Assembly (NCBI GenBank): GCA_023396465.1
Contig: JAEWWF010000097.1
Location: 1 to 9,286 of the forward strand
Length of the DNA: 9,286 nt
Source of the DNA: Pseudomonadota bacterium
Lineage (GTDB): Bacteria > Pseudomonadota > Alphaproteobacteria > Rhodospirillales > Rhodospirillaceae
Direction of reading: 5' to 3'
Part shown: piece after piece, positions 1 to 6,810 of the stretch
Numbering within the stretch: position 1 is the stretch's first letter
How the letters are laid out: every line of letters begins with the position of its first letter
Translations under genes and position numbers: made by a program
The notes under the pieces: generated by a model
What the model was told of the DNA's origin: nothing
Databases searched by the model: none
What the model saw: the letters and a program-made list of their open reading frames with translations, nothing else

Positions 1-2617
1 CAACCAGATCGGGCGGATTCAGCCAGTTACGCCGCAACTGATCGAGCCGCGCGGCGGCGGCGGCGATGGCCTGGGCGCGCGGATCATCGGCATAGGCCGC
101 CGCCGGCACGTCGGGCGTCAGGCCATCGGGGAAGGGGAAGGTTTCAAAGGTCGTGCTGGGGGTATAGCGGGGATCGTTGCCGACACCGAGGAAGGTGCAG
201 AGCCGCAGCGCCCAGGCTTCGTGAAAGCGGCTGTGCAGGATGCCGAAAGTGGTGTCGTCGTCGCGGGCGATGACGACAAGGTTCTTGTCTGGCAAATTCG
301 GCGCGGAAAGCCATGCGAAAAGCCGGTGCTTTGCCACCTCCGGACTGACGATGTAACGTCGTAGGCTAGCGATCTTCCGGCGCATCTCGGGACGCGGCCA
401 GTAATGCTCCCACCAGAGCTCGTTCGCGCGCTTCTCACGTTTGCCCACTCGCGTCGGCTTGATATGCCGGAGCGCATATTCGTAGGGCTGTTCATAAAGA
501 GCGACATCCGCCTCTGCCATGTTCAACGGGATGTCGAGGAGCCAATAGTCCCTGGGACGCCGCGTCAGGTCCAGGCCGTTCCAGTAAGGCTTCAGAACTT
601 CAGAGTTTGGCCGACCGTTCGGGTTTAGCGGCATAGTGAGCCACCCTCGAACCACATCACCCGGTAGGTCGAAGGGTCCTGTCTTCTGGATGCCAGCATA
701 AGAGACGTTCTTGTTCTGCGCCAACTTCACCGCACGTGTCAGGTCCGCTTTGGAAGTCAGGTCGGCAAATATCTCTGGAACAGGCAGGCCGCCAAGCACC
801 GCACTGTCTCCGTCACCCTTCGGCCCGAAGCACACCAGCGACACCCGCACCGCCGCCCCGTCCACCGTCCAGGCTTCGTCCGCCCAGGCGTCGGTGATGA
901 CGTGGTGCTCGCGGATGGCGTCCAGTACCCGGCGGTTGGCGCCGCCGCGGATGGAGTTGGTGGCGACGAAGCCGGCCCGCCCCGCCCGCCCCGTGCGCAG
1001 CATGCGGTCGGCGATGGCGAACCAGTAGCACACGAGGTCGGACCCGCCCGGCAGCCAGTCGGCATAGCCGCGCCGCAGCCGGCTCACGTAGTCCTCGCCG
1101 AGCGCGCCGATCATCATCTTGTCGCCGAGGAACGGCGGGTTGCCGATGATGGCGTCGGCCGGCGGCCACAGGTGGGCCGGGTCCGGCCACGGCGCGGCGG
1201 GGTCGGCGGCGAACAGCGCATCGCGGTTCTCGATGGTATCAAGCGGCCGCAGGACGGGATTGCGCGGGATGTTGTAGCCGTTGCGGCGCATCCACTGGAT
1301 TTCGCCGATCCACACGGAAATGCGCGCCAGTTCGGCGGCGTAAGGGTTGATCTCGATGCCCTTGACGCAATCGGGCCCGACGGCCGGGAATTCGCGGTGC
1401 AGGCCCATGGCCTCGGCCTCCACCCCGGCGCGGTGCTCCAGGTCCTTGAGGGTCAGCAGCGCGAGATAGAGGAAGTTGCCCGACCCGCACGCCGGATCGA
1501 GCACCCGGAAGGCACGCAGCCGGTCGAGGAAGGCACGATAAAGAGCCTCCGCCTGCTTGCGTCCCTTGGTGCGAGTGGCGGGAGCCTTGGCGGCGGCGGC
1601 CTTGGCGAGAGCCTCGGCGATCTCCGCCTTGCGGGCCTCCCATTCCGCCAGCAGGGGACGGGTGATGACGGGCTCGATGATGAGCCTGATCTTGTCGCGG
1701 TCGGTATAATGCGCCCCCAACTGGCTGCGCTTGTCGGGGTCGAGGCCACGCTCGAACAGGGTGCCGAAGATGGACGGATCGACCTCGGCCCAGTCCAGCC
1801 GGGCGGCGGCCAGCACCTCGCCCAGGTCGTCGCGGGTCAGCGGCAGGCTGTCGTCATCGTCGAACAGGCCGCCATTGAACCACTCGATGGGGTCATAGCC
1901 GACGCTGCCGCCGGTGCGCATGGCGGAAAACAGGGTGCGGGCGTTGTCGGCGAAGCGCTCCGGCGCCCGGTGGGACGCTTCCAGCATCTTCTGGAACATC
2001 TTGTTCGGCAGCAGGTCGACGTCTTCGGCGAACATGCAGAACACCAGCCGGTTGACGAAATGCGCCACCTGCTGCGGATCATGCCCGCGCTCCCGCAGCC
2101 GGCGGGCCAGGGCGGCGAAGGTGGCGGCGGCCTGTTCGGTCAGCGCCTGCCGGGTCAGGCCCGGCTTGAGGGTATTGGGGGCCGACAGCACCCCCTTCAG
2201 CAGCCGCCGCTTGTCGGCATCCAGCAGGTCGTCGAGGGTCAGTGTGTGGACCTCGGACACCGTGTTGGTCCAGGCGGTGTGGATGCGGAAGGTCTGCATG
2301 TCCGACACCACCAGCAGCGGCGGATTGCCAAGCGCGCCGGCATACTGTTGCAACTGAGCGAAGGCGGCATCCAGATCGCGGCCCTTGCCCTTGTATTCCC
2401 AGGCGAAGTGATTGCGCTTCCACACATCGGCCCAGCCCTTGGCGCCGGTGGTCTTGTTGGCGCCGCGCTCGAAGGCGTACCACTCGCCGGTGGGGTCGGC
2501 CTCGGAGGGACTCGGTGCGTCGAGCAGGCGGCACAGATCCAGGAACTGGCTTTGCGAGGCCGCCCGTTCGGTGAGCGTGGAGGCTTTCCACTTGGCGACG
2601 AACTCGGTCGGGGTCAT
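1..2617 (-). CDS. MmeI-like (type IIL) restriction-modification enzyme, N-terminal 872 codons, runs off the left edge
   Basis: A single chain that probably both cuts DNA and methylates adenine at N6 for self-protection. The reading frame is open from the ATG at 2617 to the window edge. Residues 61-76 contain D64, E74 and K76, which is D-X9-E-X-K, the spacing described for the MmeI nuclease (D70, E80, K82). A helical spacer follows. The methyltransferase core has SAM motif I DPACGSGNF at 374-382 and catalytic motif IV NPPF at 493-496, the gamma-class N6-adenine type. Residues about 600-790 correspond to the MmeI target-recognition domain and end in a Tyr-Thr-Pro/FETFPFP stretch. MmeI has 919 residues, so roughly 40-60 are missing here. 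An in-frame TGA lies 15 codons upstream and no earlier ATG exists, which supports this start; a GGAG sits about 10 bases before it. The target-recognition DNA (about 240-810) is lower in GC than the flanks. Family assignment is firm; nuclease activity and target sequence are inferred or unknown. Confidence 0.9.
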   Translation of the reverse strand, partial: MTPTEFVAKWKASTLTERAASQSQFLDLCRLLDAPSPSEADPTGEWYAFERGANKTTGAKGWADVWKRNHFAWEYKGKGRDLDAAFAQLQQYAGALGNPPLLVVSDMQTFRIHTAWTNTVSEVHTLTLDDLLDADKRRLLKGVLSAPNTLKPGLTRQALTEQAAATFAALARRLRERGHDPQQVAHFVNRLVFCMFAEDVDLLPNKMFQKMLEASHRAPERFADNARTLFSAMRTGGSVGYDPIEWFNGGLFDDDDSLPLTRDDLGEVLAAARLDWAEVDPSIFGTLFERGLDPDKRSQLGAHYTDRDKIRLIIEPVITRPLLAEWEARKAEIAEALAKAAAAKAPATRTKGRKQAEALYRAFLDRLRAFRVLDPACGSGNFLYLALLTLKDLEHRAGVEAEAMGLHREFPAVGPDCVKGIEINPYAAELARISVWIGEIQWMRRNGYNIPRNPVLRPLDTIENRDALFAADPAAPWPDPAHLWPPADAIIGNPPFLGDKMMIGALGEDYVSRLRRGYADWLPGGSDLVCYWFAIADRMLRTGRAGRAGFVATNSIRGGANRRVLDAIREHHVITDAWADEAWTVDGAAVRVSLVCFGPKGDGDSAVLGGLPVPEIFADLTSKADLTRAVKLAQNKNVSYAGIQKTGPFDLPGDVVRGWLTMPLNPNGRPNSEVLKPYWNGLDLTRRPRDYWLLDIPLNMAEADVALYEQPYEYALRHIKPTRVGKREKRANELWWEHYWPRPEMRRKIASLRRYIVSPEVAKHRLFAWLSAPNLPDKNLVVIARDDDTTFGILHSRFHEAWALRLCTFLGVGNDPRYTPSTTFETFPFPDGLTPDVPAAAYADDPRAQAIAAAAARLDQLRRNWLNPPDLV

Positions 2618-2643
2618 GGGGCGGCGGCTCCAGCAGATCGCGC

Positions 2644-2698
2644 GGGGTTTTCACCCCTACCGATAGCCGGTTCGCCCTGCCCGGCGCAATCACCGGCT
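2644..2698 (-). promoter_or_regulatory. Candidate promoter and structured leader of the restriction-modification gene
   Basis: Read on the minus strand, a weak sigma-70-like pair TTGCGC (2689-2684) and TATCGG (2665-2660) is separated by 18 bases. A perfect 7-bp inverted repeat, AGCCGGT/ACCGGCT (2665-2671 and 2692-2698), brackets the -35 element and could be an operator. Nearer the gene, GGGGT-GAAA-ACCCC (2657-2644) forms a small perfect hairpin with a GNRA-type loop, 26 bases before the start codon. The promoter match is poor, and short inverted repeats are common in GC-rich DNA, so this is tentative. Confidence 0.3.
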
Positions 2699-2730
2699 GA
2701 GTGGCGGCGGATGCGGCGACGACCAGGCAT

Positions 2731-2765
2731 GAAAAAACCGGGCCCGGCCCTGCGGCCGCCCGGTT
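2731..2765 (-). terminator. Rho-independent terminator downstream of tRNA-Asn
   Basis: On the minus strand, arms AACCGGGC and GCCCGGTT (2765-2758 and 2743-2736) pair perfectly. An inner GGCC/GGCC adds pairs around a GCAG loop. A run of six T (2737-2732) follows immediately. It starts 17 bases past the encoded CCA of the tRNA and lies before the restriction-modification gene, so it should end the tRNA transcript and separate the two units. Confidence 0.78.
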
Positions 2766-2781
2766 GGCATCGTCTGGAAGA

Positions 2782-2856
2782 TGGCTCCGGCGGTAGGATT
2801 CGAACCTACAACCCTGCGATTAACAGTCGCATGCTCTACCGTTGAGCTACGCCGGA
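2782..2856 (-). tRNA. tRNA-Asn (anticodon GUU), CCA encoded
   Basis: A complete 75-base cloverleaf. The acceptor arms TCCGGCG and CGCCGGA pair at all seven positions, followed by discriminator G and a genome-encoded CCA (2784-2782). The D stem is GCTC/GAGC and the anticodon stem TGCGA/TCGCA closes the loop CTGTTAA, giving anticodon GTT for asparagine codons AAC and AAU. The T stem GTAGG/CCTAC encloses TTCGAAT. There is no intron or mismatch. Its 3' end points towards the restriction-modification gene, the orientation in which tRNA genes commonly serve as integration sites. Confidence 0.97.
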
Positions 2857-2874
2857 TCAGCCTTGGAGGCCCGC

Positions 2875-2903
2875 GATTTACCGAACCAGGGCACGCTTGT
2901 CCA
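2875..2903 (-). promoter_or_regulatory. Likely tRNA-Asn promoter
   Basis: On the minus strand TGGACA (2903-2898; five of six match TTGACA) is followed after exactly 17 bases by TAAATC (2880-2875; a weak -10). The tRNA 5' end lies 19 bases past the -10 hexamer, leaving a short leader for processing. It sits in the gap between the GST-fold gene and the tRNA, so the tRNA need not depend on read-through. Confidence 0.5.
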
Positions 2904-2938
2904 GAACTTTTTCACGCCTCCGCCCGACCGGCCGCCCC

Positions 2939-3607
2939 TCAGAAGTCCAGATCGGCGTAGTGGGGCGGGGCGGGGATGCCGGGGATGACCTCGTTGACGA
3001 TCGGCCGGAAGCTCGGACGCGACTTGACGCGGGCGTACCAGTCCTTGGCCAGCGGATGCTCGTCCCACGGCACGTCGCCGGCATAATCCACCAGCGACAG
3101 GTGACAGGCGGCGGTCAGGTCGGCCAGCGACAGGACATCGCCGGCCAGCCACGTCCGCCGCTCGGTCAGCCAGGCGATGTATTGCAGGTGGATGTGGATG
3201 TTGGCGCGGCCGGCGCGGATGGCGCGGCTGTCCGGCGCGCTGCCGCCGCGCACCCGCTTGGTCAGCTTCTCGCCGGCGCTGGAGAGGGTGACCTCGGCGT
3301 TGAACTTGTGGTCGAACCAATCCACCAGCCGCCGCACCTCGGCCCGCTGCAAGGGGTCGGTGCCGATCAGGCCGGGGCCGTCGTACACCTCGTCGACATA
3401 GTCGCAGATGGCGGTGGCGCCACAGATCACCGCCCCGTCGGCCTCCACCAGCACGGGCACCTCGCCGGCCGGATTGAGGGCCAGGAAATCGTCCGGCCGT
3501 TCCCAGTCGCGGACGCTGATCTCGTCGAAGTCCAGGCCCTTTTCCTTCAAAACCACGCGAGCCTTGCGGGCGAAGGGGCTTAGACAATGGTAATAGAGGA
3601 CACGCAT
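2939..3607 (-). CDS. fzlA: GST-fold protein, probably FzlA-like (FtsZ-binding division protein)
   Basis: A 222-residue cytosolic protein. The N-terminal thioredoxin-like domain begins MRVLYYHC, followed by SPFARKAR (9-16), the cis-proline segment EVPVLVE and then ICGATAICDYVDE. An all-helical GST C-terminal domain follows, and the chain ends in PPHYADLDF. In catalytic GSTs the position before the AI helix is Glu/Gln-Ser and binds the glutamyl part of glutathione; here it is Gly-Ala, so glutathione binding is doubtful. The Cys-Gly-Ala segment and the acidic C-terminal tail match my recollection of FzlA, an alphaproteobacterial GST homologue that binds FtsZ filaments and licenses septal wall synthesis without GST activity. 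The start is set where GST homology begins; the open frame continues 30 codons upstream, but that extension is Arg-rich and not GST-like. It diverges from ubiE across 114 bases. The GST fold is certain; the FzlA identity is probable only, and a generic GST is the alternative. Confidence 0.7.
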   Translation of the reverse strand: MRVLYYHCLSPFARKARVVLKEKGLDFDEISVRDWERPDDFLALNPAGEVPVLVEADGAVICGATAICDYVDEVYDGPGLIGTDPLQRAEVRRLVDWFDHKFNAEVTLSSAGEKLTKRVRGGSAPDSRAIRAGRANIHIHLQYIAWLTERRTWLAGDVLSLADLTAACHLSLVDYAGDVPWDEHPLAKDWYARVKSRPSFRPIVNEVIPGIPAPPHYADLDF

Positions 3608-3721
3608 GGCCAATCTATTTACCCTACGCCACGGCGGGCGCAAGGGGCATCGCGCAGGGTTGCCGCCGCGCCGCCGCTTCACGCTCGCATCGTCCACCGC
3701 CTTGGGCTATCCTCCGCCGCC

Positions 3722-4546
3722 ATGAGCCAGCAGAACGACACCACCCATTTCGGGTTCCGCACCGTCCGCACCGAGGAAAAGCAGACCCTCGTGCGTCAGG
3801 TTTTCGACTCGGTCGCCGGGCGCTACGACCTGATGAACGACCTGATGAGCGGCGGTATCCATCGGTTGTGGAAAAACGCGCTCATCGACTGGATGAACCC
3901 GCAGCCGGGCCAGCACCTGCTGGACGTGGCCGGCGGCACCGGCGACATCGCCTTCCGCTTCCTCGACCGCGCCGCCCACGTCGGCCGCGTGCGGCGGGCG
4001 GAAAAGCGCAACGCCGGCATCGACGCGCCCGAGCCGCCGTCGGGCAGCGCCCCGGCCGACGTCATCGTCTGCGACATCAATGCCGAGATGCTGAAGGTCG
4101 GGCGCGGCCGCGCCACCGACCAGGGCCGCCTGAGCGGCCTGGACTGGGCCTGCGGCAATGCCGAAAGCCTGCCGTTCCCCGACCGCAGCTTCGACCTCTA
4201 TACCATCGCCTTCGGGCTGCGCAACGTCACCCACATCGACAGGGCGCTGGCCGAGGCCCGCCGGGTGCTGAAGCCGGGCGGCCGCTTCTTCTGCCTGGAA
4301 TTCTCCCGCGTCGTGGTGCCGGGCATGGATGCCGCCTATGACGTCTACAGCTTCAAGGTGCTGCCGGTGCTGGGGCAGGTGGTGGCCCGCAACCGCGAGG
4401 CTTACCAGTACCTGGCCGAGAGCATCCGCCGCTTCCCGCCGCAGGACCGGATGGTGGAGATGATGAAGGACGCCGGTTTCGGGCAGGTCCGCTATCGCAA
4501 CCTGTCGGGCGGCATCGCCTGTATCCATTCCGGCTGGCGCATTTGA
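3722..4546 (+). CDS. ubiE: Ubiquinone/menaquinone biosynthesis C-methyltransferase UbiE
   Basis: A SAM-dependent C-methyltransferase of ubiquinone synthesis, methylating the 2-polyprenyl-6-methoxy-1,4-benzoquinol ring (and demethylmenaquinol in organisms that make menaquinone). The protein has 274 residues. The family signature runs from Tyr35 to Trp50 (YDLMND...SGG..H..W). SAM motif I is LLDVAGGTGD (67-76), the post-I acidic residue is in CDIN (117-120), and the second signature RVLKPGG with LEF spans 181-194. Residues about 84-114 form an insertion rich in Arg, Pro and Ala between the first and second SAM-binding strands, which makes the protein longer than the 251-residue E. coli enzyme. 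The ATG at 3722 fits the usual UbiE N-terminus; the frame is open further upstream but that part is not UbiE-like. No clear Shine-Dalgarno sequence is visible. It is followed by ubiB after 22 bases, so the two are probably one operon. Confidence 0.96.
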   Translation: MSQQNDTTHFGFRTVRTEEKQTLVRQVFDSVAGRYDLMNDLMSGGIHRLWKNALIDWMNPQPGQHLLDVAGGTGDIAFRFLDRAAHVGRVRRAEKRNAGIDAPEPPSGSAPADVIVCDINAEMLKVGRGRATDQGRLSGLDWACGNAESLPFPDRSFDLYTIAFGLRNVTHIDRALAEARRVLKPGGRFFCLEFSRVVVPGMDAAYDVYSFKVLPVLGQVVARNREAYQYLAESIRRFPPQDRMVEMMKDAGFGQVRYRNLSGGIACIHSGWRI

Positions 4547-4568
4547 CGAAGGCGGGCGCGACCACACC

Positions 4569-6113
4569 ATGATCCGTACCGTCAGGAATCTCGGCCGACT
4601 GTTTGAAATCGCCCGCGTGCTGGCCCGCCACGACGCCCTGTTCCCGCTGGAGAAGATCGGCGTGGCGCGGGAGGTGGCGGCCCTCGCCAAACTGTTCAGC
4701 CGCCGCAACGTGCCCGGCCGGCCCGGTCAGCGGCTGGCGCGGGCGCTGTCGCAGCTCGGCCCCAGCTTCATCAAGCTGGGGCAGGCGCTGTCCACCCGCC
4801 CCGACCTGATGGGCGAGGAGGTGGCGACCGACCTGTCCGAATTGCAGGACAAGCTGCCACCGTTCCCGTTCAGCGAGGTCGAGAAGATCTTCGCGGCGGA
4901 GTTCGACCAGCCCATCGCCGCGCTGTTCACCAGCTTCGACACCACGCCCATCGCCGCCGCCTCCATCGCCCAGGTCCACTTCGCCACCACCACCGACGGC
5001 CGCGAGGTGGCGGTGAAGGTGCTGCGCCCCGGCGTCGAGGAGCAGATCGCCCGCGATCTCGACATGATGTACTGGATCGCCGGCATCGTCGAGGCGACCC
5101 AGCCGGGCCTGCGCCGCCTCAAGCCGGTGGAAAGCGTGCGGGCCTTCGAGGATTCGGTGACGCTGGAGATGGACCTGCGCTTCGAGGGCGCGGCGGCGGC
5201 CGAGATGGCCGACAACTTCGCCGGCGACCCCACCTTCCAGGTGCCGCAGATCGACTGGCAGCGCACCGGCAAGCGCATCATGACGTCGCAGCGCGTCGCC
5301 GGTATTCCGACCGACGAGCGCGACACCGTCATCGCCGCCGGCATCGACCCGACGGCGGTGGTGGCGAAAGCGGCCAACGCCTTCTTCAACATGGTGTTCC
5401 GCGACGGCTTCTTCCACGCCGACATGCACCCCGGCAACCTGTTCGTCAACGCCGACGGCAACCTGGTGGCGGTGGATTTCGGCATCATGGGCCGGGTGGA
5501 CGTGCAGACCCGCCGCTACCTGGGCGAAATGCTGCTCGGCTTCCTGACCGGCAACTATCGCCGCGTCGCCGAGATTCATTTCGAGGCCGGTTATGTTCCC
5601 GCCGACAAGTCGGTGGATGCCTTCACCCAGGCGGCGCGCTCCATCGCCGAGCCGATCTTCGGCAAGCCCATGCGCGACATCTCCATCGCCCGCCTGCTCG
5701 GCCAGTTGTTCGCGGTGACCGAGACCTTCCAGATGGAGGCGCAGCCGCAATTGCTGCTGTTGCAGAAGTCCATGCTGGTGGCGGAAGGCGTCGGCCGCCG
5801 CATGGCGCCGGAACTGAACATGTGGGAACTGGCGCAGCCGCTCATCGAGGACTGGATGCGCGCCAACCTGGGGCCGGAGGCGCGCATCCGCGACACCGTC
5901 GGCAGCATGGTCAACACGCTGGAAAAGCTGCCGAAGATCGTCGACGAGGGCGAGAAGGTGGCGGCCATGATCACATCCGGCGGCCTGCGGCTGCACCCCG
6001 ACACCCTGGCGGCGCTGACCGGCCAGCGGGTGGCGCGGCGCACCCGCATGAACGTGCTGATGATCCTGCCGTGGCTGCTGGTGGTGGTGCTGCTGTTCCT
6101 GCTGGCGCAGTAG
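4569..6113 (+). CDS. ubiB: UbiB, ABC1/ADCK-family atypical kinase-like protein of ubiquinone biosynthesis
   Basis: A membrane-anchored protein-kinase-like ATPase needed for ubiquinone synthesis. It was first assigned to a ring hydroxylation and is now seen as an accessory or lipid-handling factor of the Ubi complex. It has 514 residues, somewhat shorter than the 546-residue E. coli protein. Visible family motifs in order are KxGQ (K69, G71, Q72), the alanine-rich loop that replaces the kinase P-loop (129-137, AAASIAQVH), the lysine in VAVKV (K150), ExD (E200, D202), the catalytic loop HADMHPGN (283-290) and DFG (303-305). A hydrophobic segment near 493-513 is a single C-terminal transmembrane anchor. 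All key residues are present. The start is 22 bases after the ubiE stop; upstream purines (GAAGGCGGGCG) lie rather far for a Shine-Dalgarno sequence. Confidence 0.96.
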   Translation: MIRTVRNLGRLFEIARVLARHDALFPLEKIGVAREVAALAKLFSRRNVPGRPGQRLARALSQLGPSFIKLGQALSTRPDLMGEEVATDLSELQDKLPPFPFSEVEKIFAAEFDQPIAALFTSFDTTPIAAASIAQVHFATTTDGREVAVKVLRPGVEEQIARDLDMMYWIAGIVEATQPGLRRLKPVESVRAFEDSVTLEMDLRFEGAAAAEMADNFAGDPTFQVPQIDWQRTGKRIMTSQRVAGIPTDERDTVIAAGIDPTAVVAKAANAFFNMVFRDGFFHADMHPGNLFVNADGNLVAVDFGIMGRVDVQTRRYLGEMLLGFLTGNYRRVAEIHFEAGYVPADKSVDAFTQAARSIAEPIFGKPMRDISIARLLGQLFAVTETFQMEAQPQLLLLQKSMLVAEGVGRRMAPELNMWELAQPLIEDWMRANLGPEARIRDTVGSMVNTLEKLPKIVDEGEKVAAMITSGGLRLHPDTLAALTGQRVARRTRMNVLMILPWLLVVVLLFLLAQ

Positions 6114-6140
6114 TATCCGGCCCTCACGCGCCGGCCGGGC

Positions 6141-6190
6141 GCTCTCGTGGCCTTTACTGTCGCCGCTCTCGCGGCCTTGGCTCTCGCCGC
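6141..6190. repeat. Short degenerate repeats of GCTCTCG in the gap after ubiB
   Basis: GCTCTCGTGGCCTT (6141-6154) recurs as GCTCTCGCGGCCTT (6165-6178) with one mismatch, and GCTCTCG occurs a third time at 6180-6186. Spacings are 24 and 15 bases, so this is not a regular array. The 271 bases between ubiB and the next gene hold these repeats and the hairpin at 6221; I see no gene there. Confidence 0.5.
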
Positions 6191-6220
6191 ATAAGCTGCT
6201 GCGCACGGTCGTGCTTGCCA

Positions 6221-6251
6221 AAGCGGCAATGGGTCTCTCCCATTGCCGCTT
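6221..6251. terminator. Perfect 13-bp hairpin after ubiB, possible terminator of ubiE-ubiB
   Basis: Arms AAGCGGCAATGGG (6221-6233) and CCCATTGCCGCTT (6239-6251) are exactly complementary around a TCTCT loop. The position, 107 bases after the ubiB stop, suits a transcript end. There is no T-run after it on the plus strand (GGGAAATTATT follows) and only TTT on the minus strand, so a classic intrinsic terminator is not proven. It may instead protect the 3' end of the mRNA or be a REP-like palindrome. Confidence 0.5.
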
Positions 6252-6384
6252 GGGAAATTATTCTGGCGGAAGGGGTATCCAGCGGCCGATCGGTCTAAGG
6301 CGGAAGCCCGCTGGCGGGTGGGCACGGGCGGCCCTAGGCTGCGGATGCTCCATTCCTCCCTCAGCGCCAGCCGGGAACCGCCGC

Positions 6385-6798
6385 ATGACCCAAACCGCCG
6401 CCGCCGCCCGCCCGTTCCAGGACAGCAACGTCGTCGTCTTCCCCGGCCCGCGCCGTTCCGGCGCCGCCCACGGCCTGCGTCCGCTGGGGCTGGAGGCGAT
6501 GGAGCGGCGCATCGTCAGCGCCTTCACCGCCTGGCCGGCGACGGCGGTGGAACGGCGGGTCATCGCCGCAATGGCCGCCAGCCCGGGCGCCAAGACGGAA
6601 GAGCTGTCCCGCCTACTCGGCCACACCGGTGATACCTACGCGCTGCTGGTGAAAGGCATGGTGGCCGGCCGCGCCCCGTGGCTGAACGACGGCCGCGACG
6701 GCCTGGGCGGCCTGGTGGCGCTCTACAACCCCTTCGTCGGCACCTGGCGCCTGCGCCCGGCCGCCGCCGCCGCCTTCACGACGTTGCGGTATCTGTGA
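6385..6798 (+). CDS. Hypothetical protein, 137 residues, possible winged-helix fold
   Basis: I do not recognise this protein. It begins with an Ala-rich, probably disordered stretch of about 40 residues (MTQTAAAARPF...). It continues as a compact helical region with VERRVIAAM and then KTEELSRLLGHTGD, which could be two helices of a helix-turn-helix. A Gly-rich turn region (GRDGLGGL) and a short strand-like segment TWRLRP precede the last helix, as in a winged-helix wing. There is no signal peptide, membrane segment or catalytic motif. The ATG at 6385 has GGGAA seven bases ahead. A GTG at 6211 in the same frame would add 58 codons but would read through the 6221-6251 hairpin, so I prefer the shorter form. 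Codon use is host-like. It converges on the frameshifted gene, with 12 bases between the two stops. The coding call is good; the DNA-binding idea is weak. Confidence 0.65.
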   Translation: MTQTAAAARPFQDSNVVVFPGPRRSGAAHGLRPLGLEAMERRIVSAFTAWPATAVERRVIAAMAASPGAKTEELSRLLGHTGDTYALLVKGMVAGRAPWLNDGRDGLGGLVALYNPFVGTWRLRPAAAAAFTTLRYL

Positions 6799-6810
6799 GA
6801 CGGCGGACGC

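Noticed and set aside
1..2617. BREX (PglX) or DISARM methylase as the identity of the left gene
   Set aside because: The N-terminal D-X9-E-X-K nuclease and domain order fit MmeI better, and no partner genes of those systems are in the window; genes left of the edge could change this.
2079..2693. Minus-strand 204-codon frame at the start of the restriction-modification gene
   Set aside because: It is out of phase with the nuclease and methylase motifs, and its product is Arg/Pro-rich shadow sequence.
902..2845. A 647-codon open frame on the plus strand, antisense to the restriction-modification gene and running through the tRNA
   Set aside because: It is the mirror of a real GC-rich gene: no recognisable domains, rich in Gly/Arg/Val/Gln, and its end is read through the tRNA-Asn sequence.
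2847..3587. Long minus-strand frame overlapping the GST-fold gene in another phase
   Set aside because: Arg/Gly-rich composition typical of a shifted GC-rich gene; the GST-fold frame is clearly the real one.
4353..6221. A 622-codon open frame on the minus strand covering ubiB
   Set aside because: ubiB on the other strand has every family motif; the antisense product is His/Gly/Arg-rich shadow sequence without domains.
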